DNA of 64,000 nucleotides from Bradyrhizobium sp. JYMT SZCCT0428 (GTDB taxonomy: Bacteria; Pseudomonadota; Alphaproteobacteria; Rhizobiales; Xanthobacteraceae), in contig NZ_JAFCLS010000032.1 of the NCBI RefSeq assembly GCF_018131075.1, forward strand, positions 1 to 64,000, written 5' to 3'. Below the pieces are notes generated by a model, which did not search any database, was not told where the DNA came from, and worked only from the letters and a program-made list of their open reading frames with translations. Position numbers and translations under genes: made by a program. Below, one piece after another: positions 55,086-63,988 of the stretch. Numbering within the stretch: position 1 is the first letter of the stretch; every line of letters starts with the position of its first letter.

Positions 55086-55120
55086 ACGCAGCCGGCCGCA
55101 ATTGAACCGTAGAAAATCAA

Positions 55121-55160
55121 AACTGGTGCAGCGCGCCCTCGCGTGCTGCACCAGTTTTTC
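55121..55160 (+). terminator. Intrinsic terminator of gltD
   Basis: AACTGGTGCAGC and its exact complement (55145-55156) enclose a 12-nt loop and are followed by tttttc. This is a perfect 12-bp stem directly after the gltBD unit. Confidence 0.88.
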
Positions 55161-55200
55161 GTATCCATTCTTGTAGATGTCAGTCCTACGGAATGTCGTC

Positions 55201-55530
55201 TTACGGACAGACCCGTACGCCGGCAACATAGTAGCAGGCAGCATAGCCGCCGCCATAACCGTAGCCGCGACCATAGCCGCCGCCGCGATAATAGCCACGA
55301 CCACCGCCGCGGTAATAACCGCGTCCGCCGCCGCGTCCGCGTCCGCCGCCGCGACCGCCGCCACGGCCTCCGCCGCCACGACCACCGCGCTGCGCGTACG
55401 CCGCCGTCGTCGATCCTCCAACCATCAGCGCCGTCACACCGACGATGCTGAAACAATAGATGCCAACGAGAATAATCGTAGCCAAAGTACGTGATAAAAT
55501 GCTGCGGGAGGCAGTTTTGCCCTGGGCCAT
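55201..55530 (-). CDS. Gly/Arg/Tyr-rich secreted protein
   Basis: The 109-aa protein starts MAQGKTASRSILSRTLATII, with one hydrophobic helix and likely cleavage after AYA. The mature part is almost only Gly, Arg and Tyr (QRGGRGGGGRGGGRGGGRGR, then RGYYRGGG repeats) and ends GYAACYYVAGVRVCP with two Cys. Such RGG/RGY-rich small proteins recur in rhizobia. A wall or nucleic-acid contact role is guesswork. In the DNA, ccgccgcg-type repeats make it prone to slippage. Confidence 0.6.
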   Translation of the reverse strand: MAQGKTASRSILSRTLATIILVGIYCFSIVGVTALMVGGSTTAAYAQRGGRGGGGRGGGRGGGRGRGGGRGYYRGGGRGYYRGGGYGRGYGYGGGYAACYYVAGVRVCP

Positions 55531-55674
55531 TGAAACTCCTTCTGTAAGGGCCACTAGAGTGGGGCCGCTTTGCTCCGCGGTCAAGCGCTAGTGGGTGTGA
55601 CAGCGTCACACAACCGTTAGCGGTGTGTCACAATCGCCTCCCTTGCCTTGAGCACACAAGCGAGGCGATGAAGT

Positions 55675-57387
55675 TCAGTGCTGCAGGCGCACGCCGAGCA
55701 TGACGACGGTGGCGGCGGTGCTGTTGCCGGGGAGGTTTGAATCCAGCCAATCGCGGCGGACCGTGCCCTTGACCCAGAGATTGCGGTTCATCTTGTAGAT
55801 CAGGTCGCCAGACACCGTGTAGATCTTGTCCTTGCGGTTGTCGCCCTGGTAGTCGAGCGTGCCCCAGGTGAACTTGCCGATCGCGGTCAGCCAGCGGCGG
55901 AAATCATGATCGACTTCAACGGTGTAGATGTGCGTCAGCACGCCGGATACGCCGGGCAGCGTGGTCTCGGTGATCGTGGTGTCGGAATAGAACTTGGCCG
56001 TGGTCAGCGGTGTCGCCGTCCAGGTCAATGAAGCCGAGGTCAGCAGGCCTTCGAGGCGGTTGAGGCGGCTGTCGACATAGTCGCGCGCGGCGTAACCGAC
56101 CGCGATTTCACCGGCGAGCAGCCGCGAGAATTCGAAATTCGTGCCGCCCTTGACGTAGCCGCCGGTGGAATCGCGCGCGAAGCCGCTGCGGTCGAGTCTC
56201 AAATCATGCACGCGGCTGTCGGCCTGCGCTTCCACGAACGGCTTCAAGCCCGGCATCAGATCGTAGCTGACGCGGCCGACGCCGCCGAACTGGTTGAAGT
56301 TGCGGTCGTCGTTGCTGGTCGAGGTGCCGTCGGTGAGCTTGGAATAGGTGTAGGCGGTGCGATCGACGGTGGCGCCGCCGGAAACCTGCAGGCGGTTGAA
56401 ATTCTGGTCGAAGCCGAAGGTGCCGCCGAACGTGGCGTAGACCGGATATCTTTGCAGGCCGGCCTGAATGTTCGGGCTGCCCGGATTGTCGGTGGCGAGA
56501 CGCAGCCGCGCCTGCGCGAGCAGCCGCGTGTCGCGCGAGACGTCGAGACGGCCGTCGACGTGGCCGGTGAAATCCGGACGATCGACCACGACCGGCGCCG
56601 GCGAAACCGTGCCGTCGGCCGGCGGCGGAAAGGTGTTGCCGTAGCCGGTGAACGATCCGCGCAGATCCGCGACGACAGCGTGGCGCTCCCAGTCGGACAT
56701 GACGAGCAGTTCCGGCGCGATCACATAGAACGGCGAGCCCTTCTCATCGACGGTGCGGCGCGGGTTGGTGTTGTAGCCGCCCGAGAGTTCGAGCGCCGAT
56801 TTGATCAGGAAGCTGCCGGCGTAATCGCCGACCGGGCCGAACGGATCGTCATCGATCTTGAGGCGCTTGCGTGCGGGCTGGCCCACCACCGTGCCGGCCA
56901 TCGCCGGCGGGATCGGGGCCTTGTTTGCGGTTTGCGACGGCGGAATCGAAAGCCGCAGCGGCGTATTCGACAGCAGCGGCGGCCGGCTGCCGGGTCCCGG
57001 CGGCGGTTTCGGCCGGACCTGTCCCGGATAATATTTCGGCTTCTGAAGCTTGCGGTTGAGCGAGTCGTAACCGGAGCTGGAAGCGCCGCTGGCGGCGGGC
57101 AGGCCATAGCGCGGGATCGCCCCGATGCGCGACGGCGCGGGCTTCTCCTTGTCGCGAACCCGGGCGTCGTTGGCCTCGTCGCTGGTTTTATCGTTGGCCT
57201 CGGCACTGGTCCGGCGCAGCGGCGAATCCACCGGCATCAACTGGCTGCTGCGGGTCGGGCTGAACAGGTCAGGCGTGACGGTCTGGGCCTGCGCAATGGT
57301 CCCGGTCAGGGCAATCAGCGCAAGGCATGGCAATACCGCGCGGAACACTGTCGCGCGCCTGCTTTGGCCCCTTACTGGACCTGCCAT
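55675..57387 (-). CDS. Outer-membrane beta-barrel protein
   Basis: This 570-aa protein has an Arg-rich signal region (MAGPVRGQSRRATVFRAVLP..IAQA). A disordered Pro-rich section of ~130 residues follows (PGQVRPKPPPGPGSRPPLLS). From about 195 the rest is a barrel of alternating strands (SALELSGGYNTNPRRTVDEK, YVIAPELLVMSDWERHAVVA, EIAVGYAARDYVDSRLNRLE), ending MLGVRLQH. This is the OMP_b-brl_2 type seen with rhizobial surface polysaccharide functions. Ligand and role are unknown. It is divergent from the kdsD-like gene. Confidence 0.8.
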   Translation of the reverse strand: MAGPVRGQSRRATVFRAVLPCLALIALTGTIAQAQTVTPDLFSPTRSSQLMPVDSPLRRTSAEANDKTSDEANDARVRDKEKPAPSRIGAIPRYGLPAASGASSSGYDSLNRKLQKPKYYPGQVRPKPPPGPGSRPPLLSNTPLRLSIPPSQTANKAPIPPAMAGTVVGQPARKRLKIDDDPFGPVGDYAGSFLIKSALELSGGYNTNPRRTVDEKGSPFYVIAPELLVMSDWERHAVVADLRGSFTGYGNTFPPPADGTVSPAPVVVDRPDFTGHVDGRLDVSRDTRLLAQARLRLATDNPGSPNIQAGLQRYPVYATFGGTFGFDQNFNRLQVSGGATVDRTAYTYSKLTDGTSTSNDDRNFNQFGGVGRVSYDLMPGLKPFVEAQADSRVHDLRLDRSGFARDSTGGYVKGGTNFEFSRLLAGEIAVGYAARDYVDSRLNRLEGLLTSASLTWTATPLTTAKFYSDTTITETTLPGVSGVLTHIYTVEVDHDFRRWLTAIGKFTWGTLDYQGDNRKDKIYTVSGDLIYKMNRNLWVKGTVRRDWLDSNLPGNSTAATVVMLGVRLQH

Positions 57388-57579
57388 CACGATGAAAATA
57401 CTCCAACAACGTCAGCTACTTATTCGACGTGCTCCAAGCGCGCGGGAAAACGTCGTTAATGGAGTTAAAACAATTATGGTTAATGACCCGTTGAGAGCCG
57501 GCGGCCCGCGTCGCATCGCCAAATCGGCCGTGCTAAGGAGGGGTCCGGGGGCTTTGTCCCTCTTCCCTGGATTTGAGAC

Positions 57580-58593
57580 ATGGCCAAGCCGAAACCGCTG
57601 ATGGCAAAATCATCCGGCACCGATCACGCCAACGCCGCCATCGAGTCGGCCCTGCGCACGCTCGATGTCGAGGCCGGCGGCATCGCCGCCATCACGGCGG
57701 CGCTGCAGTCCGACCTCCGCGCGCCGTTCGCGGCGGCCGTCGATTGCATCGGCAACGCCAAGGGCCGGCTGATCGTCACCGGCCTCGGCAAGTCGGGCCA
57801 TATCGGCCGCAAGATCGCGGCGACCTTTGCCTCCACCGGAACGCCGGCGTTCTTTGTCCATGCCGCCGAAGCCAGCCATGGCGATCTCGGCATGATCACC
57901 GCCGACGACGTCATCCTGGCGCTGTCATGGTCCGGCGAGCAGCCGGAGATGAAGAATCTCATCACCTATGCCACCCGCTTTTCCATTCCCCTGATCGCGA
58001 TGACCGCGGACCGGGAATCGACCCTGAGCAAGGCCGCCGACGTCGCGCTGACCTTGCCGAAGGCACGCGAGGCCTGCCCGCATAATCTGGCGCCGACCAC
58101 CTCCTCGCTTATGATGCTGGCGCTCGGCGACGCGCTGGCGATCGCGCTGCTCGAAGGCCGCGGCTTCACCTCGGTCGATTTCAGCGTGCTGCATCCCGGC
58201 GGCAAGCTCGGCGCGCTGTTGAAATACACCCGCGACCTCATGCATTCAGGCGACGCGGTGCCGCTGAAGCCGCTCGGTACCAAGATGTCGGATGCGCTGG
58301 TCGAGATGTCGTCGAAGGGCTTTGGCTGCGTTGGCATCACGGACGGTCGCGGCCATATCGTCGGCATCGTCACCGACGGCGATCTGCGCCGCCACATGCG
58401 GCCCGATCTGATGACCGCCACCGTCGACGAGGTGATGACGAAGAATCCGAAGACCATCGGCCGCGACCTGCTCGCAGGCGAGGCGCTGGAGATCCTCAAC
58501 TCGTCGAAGATCACCGCATTGATCGTGACCGACGCCAGCAAGCCGGTCGGCATCGTGCATCTGCATGATTTATTGCGCGCGGGCGTGGCGTAG
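57580..58593 (+). CDS. kdsD: D-arabinose-5-phosphate isomerase (KpsF/GutQ family)
   Basis: This 337-aa protein has an N-terminal SIS domain (GRLIVTGLGKSGHIGRKIAA, FFVHAAEASHGDLGMITADD, LALSWSGEQPEM, NLAPTTSSLMMLALGDALAI). Two CBS domains follow (LKPLGTKMSDALVEMSSKGF; MTKNPKTIGRDLLAGEALEI). It converts ribulose-5-phosphate to arabinose-5-phosphate, the precursor of Kdo for lipopolysaccharide. The family name kdsD/kpsF is well supported; the choice between LPS and capsule roles is not. No Kdo gene is adjacent. Confidence 0.92.
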   Translation: MAKPKPLMAKSSGTDHANAAIESALRTLDVEAGGIAAITAALQSDLRAPFAAAVDCIGNAKGRLIVTGLGKSGHIGRKIAATFASTGTPAFFVHAAEASHGDLGMITADDVILALSWSGEQPEMKNLITYATRFSIPLIAMTADRESTLSKAADVALTLPKAREACPHNLAPTTSSLMMLALGDALAIALLEGRGFTSVDFSVLHPGGKLGALLKYTRDLMHSGDAVPLKPLGTKMSDALVEMSSKGFGCVGITDGRGHIVGIVTDGDLRRHMRPDLMTATVDEVMTKNPKTIGRDLLAGEALEILNSSKITALIVTDASKPVGIVHLHDLLRAGVA

Positions 58594-58605
58594 ACGATTC
58601 CAGGC

Positions 58606-58685
58606 GTCATTCCGGGGCACGCGAAGCGTGAACCCGGAATCTCGAGATTCCGGGTTCGATGCTTTGCATCGCCCCGGAATGACGG
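58606..58685. repeat. REP-like palindrome
   Basis: The outer arms gtcattccggggc and gccccggaatgac enclose the nested hairpins CACGCGAAGCGTG and CCCGGAATCTCGAGATTCCGGG. It is the same family as 28896-28958. It lies in the convergent gap between kdsD and the next gene and could terminate both. Confidence 0.85.
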
Positions 58686-58699
58686 CGATTAGTTCGCCG

Positions 58700-59251
58700 T
58701 CACTTCGGAAATCTCGCCGCCGTCTCCTCCAGCGGCAATACCAGCGCATTCGCCAGATATGACACCGTGCGATAGAATCCGCAGAGCTGGATGATCTCGA
58801 ATATCTTCGCGTCGTCATAATGCGCCGACAGCGCCTTGAACTCGGCCTCATCGAGCGTCGCGCGCTCGTGCAGCGTATCGATGGTTGCGATCAGCACCTG
58901 CTCGGCCTCCGACCAGCAGGCGGCCTTGGCATCGCCGAGCACGGTGGCGCGGACCTGTTCGGCGGTCAGGTGGGCGGCTTCCGCGAACGCCGCGATATGC
59001 ACGCCCCATTCGTATTCGCAGCCGGTCCGCGCGCAGGTGCGGTCGATCACGATCTCGCGTTCTCGCAAGCTGAGCGGGCCGCGATCCAGCAGGCTGCCGC
59101 CGCGGAATTTCTCCCAGGCGCGGGGCTGGCCGGCCATCACCCGGAACAGCATCAGCGGCGGCGCGCCGCGCATGACGCGGTCGAATTGTTGCTGAATCTC
59201 GGGTGGATAAGGCGGCTGCAGCGGCGCGATCCGCGGCGCGGTCTGTGACAT
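58700..59251 (-). CDS. Carboxymuconolactone decarboxylase (AhpD-like) family protein
   Basis: This all-helical 183-aa protein has LSLREREIVIDRTCARTGCE and YEWGVHIAAFAEAAHLTAEQ, the CMD/AhpD core with Cys..x..Cys-like C-A-R-T-G-C and a following His. HYDDAKIFEIIQLCGFYRTV and SYLANALVLPLEE complete the domain. Members are thiol peroxidase partners or lactone decarboxylases; without aromatic-pathway genes nearby, a peroxidase-type role is likelier. It is divergent from an HxlR regulator with operator-like palindromes between. Confidence 0.85.
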   Translation of the reverse strand: MSQTAPRIAPLQPPYPPEIQQQFDRVMRGAPPLMLFRVMAGQPRAWEKFRGGSLLDRGPLSLREREIVIDRTCARTGCEYEWGVHIAAFAEAAHLTAEQVRATVLGDAKAACWSEAEQVLIATIDTLHERATLDEAEFKALSAHYDDAKIFEIIQLCGFYRTVSYLANALVLPLEETAARFPK

Positions 59252-59261
59252 CGGCTCACTG

Positions 59262-59301
59262 TGCTACAATTAATGTAGCAACACGCTACAATATCTGTAG
59301 C
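59262..59301. promoter_or_regulatory. Two operator-like palindromes between the CMD and HxlR genes
   Basis: TGCTACA-ATTAA-TGTAGCA (59262-59280) and GCTACA-ATATC-TGTAGC (59285-59301) have the same half-site, and their centres are 22 bp apart, about two helix turns. They lie in the short divergent promoter region. They probably bind the HxlR-family protein. Confidence 0.7.
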
Positions 59302-59321
59302 AGCTCGCAAGAGGCTTTCCG

Positions 59322-59663
59322 ATGCCGAAACAGGCCCCTGCCATGAAGAAACGCGCCGTCCGCGGCTCCCGCACCGGCCGGCCGGTCATGGCGCTGCTCG
59401 ATCTGCTCGGGCGCCGCTGGACCTTGCGCATCCTGTGGGAGCTGCGCGAGGGACCGCTGACCTCGCGCGCACTGCGCACCGCCTGCGACGAGGCCTCGCC
59501 GACTGTCATGCAGACCCGCCTGACCGAGCTGCGCGAGGCCGGCTTGATCGAACTGCTGCCGGGCGACGGCTACGGCCTGACCCGGCTCGGCCAGGAGCTG
59601 AACGAAACCTTTCTTCCTCTCCACCGCTTTGCGGAGCGGTGGAGCAAGCACATGACAGACTAG
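59322..59663 (+). CDS. HxlR-family transcriptional regulator
   Basis: This 113-aa protein reads RGSRTGRPVMALLDLLGRRW, TLRILWELREGPLTSRALRT and ACDEASPTVMQTRLTELREA, then GYGLTRLGQELN. This is the HxlR/MarR-like winged helix, with the R-RW-TLRILWEL helix and R-L-x-x-L-x-x-x-G-L-I recognition part. There is no Cys, so a redox trigger is unlikely. It is divergent from the AhpD-like gene, which it probably controls through the twin palindromes. Its last 4 bp overlap the convergent NfeD gene. Confidence 0.88.
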   Translation: MPKQAPAMKKRAVRGSRTGRPVMALLDLLGRRWTLRILWELREGPLTSRALRTACDEASPTVMQTRLTELREAGLIELLPGDGYGLTRLGQELNETFLPLHRFAERWSKHMTD

Positions 59664-60106
59664 GCCACCGCTACCGTCAGGCTGGCGCCATCAGCGCGCA
59701 CGACCTTGACGCGGCTGCCGGCCGGGGCATCGGGGCCGGCGACGCGCCAGATCGTGTCGTCGATCCGCACCGTCCCGGTGCCGTCGACGATCGGTTTTTC
59801 CAGCGTGAACTCCCGGCCGATCATCGCTTCGGTCCGCCGGTTGAGGAACGGGTTGCTCTGGCTGCTGCTGCCGGCGCTCTTCGCAAAATGCCGCCACGCC
59901 GGCACCGCCGCAGCGGCGAACAACGCGAACATCAAAAGCTGCGTCTGCCACGTTGGATTGATCGCAAACGACACCAGCCCGACCATCAGCGAGGAAAGCC
60001 CGAGCCAGAACAGGAAGACACCCGGCGCCAGCAATTCCAGCGCCATCAGGATGAAGCCGAAGATCAGCCAGTTCCAGGTGCCCAGGGTAGCAAACATATC
60101 GGCCAT
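59660..60106 (-). CDS. NfeD-family membrane protein
   Basis: This 148-aa protein has three membrane helices (WNWLIFGFILMALELLAPGV, FLFWLGLSSLMVGLVSFAIN, TQLLMFALFAAAAVPAWRHF) and a C-terminal OB-fold (MIGREFTLEKPIVDGTGTVR, WRVAGPDAPAGSRVKVVRAD). This short form is usually paired with an SPFH protein; here the partner gene is just upstream. Together they organise membrane microdomains or protein quality control. Confidence 0.9.
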   Translation of the reverse strand: MADMFATLGTWNWLIFGFILMALELLAPGVFLFWLGLSSLMVGLVSFAINPTWQTQLLMFALFAAAAVPAWRHFAKSAGSSSQSNPFLNRRTEAMIGREFTLEKPIVDGTGTVRIDDTIWRVAGPDAPAGSRVKVVRADGASLTVAVA

Positions 60107-60144
60107 GACACGACCTCTCTAGTATCTCAACGCTTCGCTCGGTG

Positions 60145-60176
60145 CGCCCCCTCTCCCGCAAGCGGGAGAGGGGGCG
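60145..60176. repeat. Perfect 15-bp hairpin between SPFH and NfeD genes
   Basis: CGCCCCCTCTCCCGC and its complement enclose AA. It may protect the upstream mRNA end. It has no T-run, so it need not stop transcription. Confidence 0.8.
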
Positions 60177-60207
60177 ACACGCGGCAGCGCTCATAATCAA
60201 ATCACCC

Positions 60208-61215
60208 TCACCGCTGCGGCGAGAATGGTGACGGCGGCGGTGGCGGCGTGGCGGGACCGGTTGATGGCACCGAACCGCGCCGCGCGACTGCCGCGGTAGC
60301 GGCGTCACCGAAAGTCGCCTTGGCGATCTCGCCGATGCCGGCGAGCGAGCCCAGAATGCTGGTGGCCTCGATCGGCAGCATAAGGATCTTCTGGTTCGGC
60401 GATTCAGCCAGTTGCCCGAACGCCTTGATGTACTTATCGGCGATGAAGTAATTCAGCGCGGCAACGTCACCTTTGGCTATGGCTTCGGACACCATCTGCG
60501 TCGCCTTGGCTTCGGCCTCCGCCGAACGCTCGCGCGCCTCGGCGTCGCGGAAGGCTGCTTCCTTGCGGCCTTCGGCCTGCAGGATCTGGCCCTGCTTGGC
60601 GCCCTCGGCGCGCAGGATCTCCGACTGCCGCTGGCCTTCCGCCTGCAGAATGTCGGCGCGCTTGACGCGCTCGGCCTTCATCTGGCGGCCCATCGCCTCG
60701 ACGAGGTCCGCCGGCGGCACGATGTCCTTGATCTCGATGCGGTTGACCTTCAGCCCCCATGGCGACACCGCGGCGTCGACCACGCGCAGCAGCCGCTCGT
60801 TGATCTCGTCGCGATGCGACAGCACCTGGTCGAGATCCATCGACCCCATCACCGAGCGGATGTTGGTCATCGTCAGCACGATGATAGCCTGATCAAGATT
60901 GGATACTTCGTAGCTGGCCTTGGCGGCATCGAACACCTGATAGAACGCGACGCCGTCCACCGTCACGGTGGCGTTGTCCTTGGTGATCACCTCCTGCTCG
61001 GGAATGCTGATCACCTGCTCCATCATATTCATCTTGCGGCCGACGCGGTCGAAGTAGGGAACGATGATGTTCAACCCCGGCGACAGCGTGCGGGTGTATT
61101 TGCCGAACCGTTCGATGGTCCAGTCATAGCCTTGCGGCACCGTCTTGACGCCGGCGAACAGGGTCACAATGACCAGCAGCAAAAGCGCAATCGCGAAAAT
61201 GTCGAAACCAGTCAT
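60208..61215 (-). CDS. SPFH/Band-7 (stomatin-like, QmcA type) protein
   Basis: This 335-aa protein has one N-terminal membrane helix (FDIFAIALLLLVIVTLFAGV), then the SPFH domain (VPQGYDWTIERFGKYTRTLS, PGLNIIVPYFDRVGRKMNMM, VDGVAFYQVFDAAKASYEVS, INERLLRVVDAAVSPWGLKV). A coiled coil (EGQRQSEILRAEGAKQGQIL) and a Pro-rich end follow. It oligomerises in the inner membrane and is co-transcribed with NfeD. ATG 61215 is preceded by gggagg; a longer frame upstream is not needed. Confidence 0.92.
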   Translation of the reverse strand: MTGFDIFAIALLLLVIVTLFAGVKTVPQGYDWTIERFGKYTRTLSPGLNIIVPYFDRVGRKMNMMEQVISIPEQEVITKDNATVTVDGVAFYQVFDAAKASYEVSNLDQAIIVLTMTNIRSVMGSMDLDQVLSHRDEINERLLRVVDAAVSPWGLKVNRIEIKDIVPPADLVEAMGRQMKAERVKRADILQAEGQRQSEILRAEGAKQGQILQAEGRKEAAFRDAEARERSAEAEAKATQMVSEAIAKGDVAALNYFIADKYIKAFGQLAESPNQKILMLPIEATSILGSLAGIGEIAKATFGDAATAAVARRGSVPSTGPATPPPPPSPFSPQR

Positions 61216-61370
61216 GAATTCCCTCCAAAACCGGCAAGACCGTTGCCGGACGCGGTCGTCCATATGTCTGCCGGATGCCACCGCCGGTTCAGCCCGGCTG
61301 TTCTCTAGCAATGGTTACGTAGGGAGCCGTTTGACGCCCGCCAGATGTATGGCGTCTTGACGCGGGAATA

Positions 61371-62408
61371 TCAAATCCAGCCCTGAAGCTCGCGCAACAC
61401 GAGCTGGCGGATCACGTCCATGCCGGGCTCGGAGTCGTTGAGGCAGGGGATCGCCGCGAACTGCTCGCCGCCATTGTGTTTGAATATTTCGGCGTTTTCC
61501 TGCGCGATCTCTTCCAGCGTCTCCAAACAATCGGCGGAGAAGCCGGGGGTCACCACGGCAATGCGCTTGACACCATCCTTCGCGAGCTGCGCGATGGTCT
61601 TGTCAGTGTAGGGCTGCAGCCATTCGTCGAAGCCGAAGCGCGATTGAAATGTAAGCAGCAGTTTGGACGCATCAAGGCCCATGCGCCGGCGCAAGGCGTC
61701 GGTTGTTGCGATGCACTGCGCCTGGTAGGGATCGCCCTTGTCGACATATTTCTGCGGCATGCCGTGAAACGACGCGACGATCAGTTCGGGCTGGAACGGC
61801 AAGGTCGCCAGATGCGCATTGATCGAGGCCGCCAGCGCATCGATGTAATCGGGGTCGTCATAGTAAGGCGGCGTCACGCGCAAGATCGGCTGCGCGCGCA
61901 TGCCGGCCAGCACGCGGAAAACCTCATCGCACACGGTGGCCGAGGTCGCCGCGGAATATTGCGGATAGAGCGGCACGACCAGGAGACGGTCGCAGCCTTG
62001 CGCGGTCAGGGCATCGATGCGCGAGCGGATCGACGGATTGCCGTAACGCATCGCCCAGTCGACCACGACGTGGTCATGGTCCGCGATCGCCTCCGCCAGC
62101 TTTTCGGCCTGCGCGCGCGTGATGGTCTTGAGCGGCGATTCGTTCCTCTCGACGTTCCAGATCTTCCGGTAGTCCCGCGCCTTGCGGCGGGGACGGATGC
62201 GCAAAATAATGCCGTTGAGAATCAGCTTCCAGCGCAGCCCCTGGTCCTCGATCACGCGCGGGTCGGAGAGAAATTCCTTGAGGTAGACCCGCACGCCCCG
62301 GGTATCGGCGGTATCGGGCGTGCCGAGATTGACCAGCAGCACGCCGACGCGCTCCGGCTTGGCGGCCAGTGCAGGCTTCGCACTTCCTATGGGAACGACC
62401 ACGGTCAT
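61371..62408 (-). CDS. hemH: Ferrochelatase
   Basis: This 345-aa protein has VGVLLVNLGTPDTADTRGVR, YLKEFLSDPRVIED and RKARDYRKIWNVERNESPLK. LLVVPLYPQYSAATSATV follows, then the catalytic His in LIVASFHGMPQKYVDKGDPY. The later acidic site is in TPGFSADCLETLEEIAQENA. It inserts ferrous iron into protoporphyrin IX to form heme. It is full length for the alphaproteobacterial form and probably membrane-associated. It is divergent from the MAPEG gene. Confidence 0.95.
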   Translation of the reverse strand: MTVVVPIGSAKPALAAKPERVGVLLVNLGTPDTADTRGVRVYLKEFLSDPRVIEDQGLRWKLILNGIILRIRPRRKARDYRKIWNVERNESPLKTITRAQAEKLAEAIADHDHVVVDWAMRYGNPSIRSRIDALTAQGCDRLLVVPLYPQYSAATSATVCDEVFRVLAGMRAQPILRVTPPYYDDPDYIDALAASINAHLATLPFQPELIVASFHGMPQKYVDKGDPYQAQCIATTDALRRRMGLDASKLLLTFQSRFGFDEWLQPYTDKTIAQLAKDGVKRIAVVTPGFSADCLETLEEIAQENAEIFKHNGGEQFAAIPCLNDSEPGMDVIRQLVLRELQGWI

Positions 62409-62496
62409 GATTTGCGTGGCTTCGCGCGTTGCACCATCCTTGTCAAGACAAGCATCGGTTCGGTACGCTCAGGCCTTGCCGCGGGCGGGAGGAACC

Positions 62497-62895
62497 ATGA
62501 CGGTCGCCGAATGGTGCGTTTTCGGAACGCTGTTGCTGTACTTGCTGACGATCGCCTCGGTCAAATGGATCGGGTTTCGCCGTTTCGACAATGCCAGGCC
62601 CCGCGACCCCGATTTCTACGAGGATCCGATCCGCGCCCGGGCGCTGGGCGCCCATCAGAACGGCATCGAGGCTTTTCCGTTTTTCGCGGTCGCGGTCCTG
62701 CTGGCCGAGTTTCGCCTCGGGCCGCAGCATTTGATCGACGAACTGGCGGTACTGTTCCTGATCGTGCGGATCGCCTACGTCTTCACTTATCTCGGCAACC
62801 GCCCGACGCTGCGCTCGATCCTGTGGAGCATCGGCTTTGCGATCAACATCGCGATCTTCTTCCTGCCGGCGGTCAAGGGGTATTTGCCGGGGTAA
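62497..62895 (+). CDS. MAPEG-family membrane protein
   Basis: This 132-aa protein has about four membrane helices (WCVFGTLLLYLLTIASVKWI, HLIDELAVLFLIVRIAYVFT, SILWSIGFAINIAIFFLPAV). The family motif RARALGAHQNGIEAFPFFA includes the conserved A-H-x-N-x-x-E and the R-Y-x-Y-x-like end. Members are glutathione-dependent or structural membrane proteins; the bacterial role is unclear. ggagg precedes ATG 62497. Confidence 0.85.
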   Translation: MTVAEWCVFGTLLLYLLTIASVKWIGFRRFDNARPRDPDFYEDPIRARALGAHQNGIEAFPFFAVAVLLAEFRLGPQHLIDELAVLFLIVRIAYVFTYLGNRPTLRSILWSIGFAINIAIFFLPAVKGYLPG

Positions 62896-62927
62896 GGCAG
62901 GCTTCGCTGTCATATTATGGCCTCTCA

Positions 62928-63003
62928 GCGTCATTGCGAGCGAAGCAATCCATATCTCAACGCGGGGATAGATGGATTGCTCCGCTGCGCTCGCAATGAC
63001 GAG
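62928..63003. repeat. Long palindrome (tcattgcgagcgaagcaat family)
   Basis: GTCATTGCGAGCG and its complement CGCTCGCAATGAC lie at the ends, with GCAATCCAT/ATGGATTGC inside. It is a typical interspersed palindrome in Bradyrhizobium and related genomes, placed after the MAPEG gene. Confidence 0.85.
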
Positions 63004-63009
63004 TGGATG

Positions 63010-63540
63010 CAGTTTCGCCTTCTCGCGACGCATTGCGCCCGAGCTTTGCCAGAAGTTCCTTGCCCTCTCATAGAGAGGGCGCAGGGAAGACCGGGTGCGC
63101 GCTGCACCCGCGGTCTCGCGTGCGGTTTGCACAAAACAAATGCACACGAGCATACAGGGCAGCGGAGAACACCCGGCCTTCCCTGCGCAATGGCTTTACG
63201 GCTTATGCCGTGCTCTCCCCGGAGACGAGTTCTTGGTTGACTCCGTCACCGCCGGTTCAGCTCACGCTTAGCCGACGGCTTGACACCAGCAACGGGCGCC
63301 AGGACCACACGGTTTTGCCGTACGCCCATCCACGCCGTCGTCGAGGCGTAAACAAACGTCCACCGCAACCCGCCCAACGTCCGTGACGACGGCCGACGCC
63401 CTCTGAGTGGGACGGGATGGCTCTCATATAAACTAGTTTGATCTTCTGCAAAACAGAAATATTTTTTATTCTGGGGCTTGACATGAATTCCGACAATCCG
63501 AAGTGATTTGCCCGTCGGGCCAAATTGCCGCAGCTTTGCT
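63010..63540. repeat. Large interspersed non-coding repeat
   Basis: The landmarks gaccgggtgcgcgctgcac, ccggccttccctgcgcaat and gccgtacgcccatcca are those of a repeat present many times in Bradyrhizobium genomes. Its frames (for example EGAGKTGCALHPRSRVRF) are often mis-annotated as proteins. No real gene is seen from 63004 to 63646. Confidence 0.65.
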
Positions 63541-63646
63541 TGCCTGTCCGGGGTCAGGCAGCTCAGTTTGAACCTTCAAGCGGCTGTATCACACCAAGGC
63601 TGCACAAGCGCGGCTCGCTCCAAGGCGGCGCGGGAGATTTCATGTG

Positions 63647-63988
63647 ATGGATACTGTGATGGATAGTGCCGTACAATCCCGCCGGTTCAGCATTATCGGC
63701 AGCGTGACAGGCCTGTTGGCGCTGCTGGTCTCGGCGCTGACGCAATTGGTGCCGGGGATCTATCTTTCCGGGCTCGTCGGTCAGGCGACCTGGAACGAGG
63801 TACTCTCAACGGGGGCGGCCGCGCTCGGCGTGATCGCCATCTCTTTCGCCGTCGTCGCGATCATCATGAAGGAAGGAAAGCTGCTGGCAGGTATCGCGGC
63901 CGTCCTCGGCTTCGTAGCCATCGCCGTCCAGATATGGTGGGTTCTGCTCATCCTGGCGATCGCGCTCATCATCCTCAATTCGCTCTAA
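63647..63988 (+). CDS. Small membrane protein with three hydrophobic segments
   Basis: This 113-aa protein reads FSIIGSVTGLLALLVSALTQ, AAALGVIAISFAVVAIIMKE and LLAGIAAVLGFVAIAVQIWW, ending ILAIALIILNSL. It is strongly hydrophobic, with three to four membrane helices and a short polar N-terminus. It resembles DUF-type inner-membrane proteins of rhizobia. No function is known. Starts at 63647 or 63662 are both possible. Confidence 0.7.
   Translation: MDTVMDSAVQSRRFSIIGSVTGLLALLVSALTQLVPGIYLSGLVGQATWNEVLSTGAAALGVIAISFAVVAIIMKEGKLLAGIAAVLGFVAIAVQIWWVLLILAIALIILNSL

Noticed and set aside
63003..63386. A 127-codon protein (EGAGKTGCALHPRSRV)
   Set aside because: This frame belongs to a repeated non-coding element and has no ribosome site.
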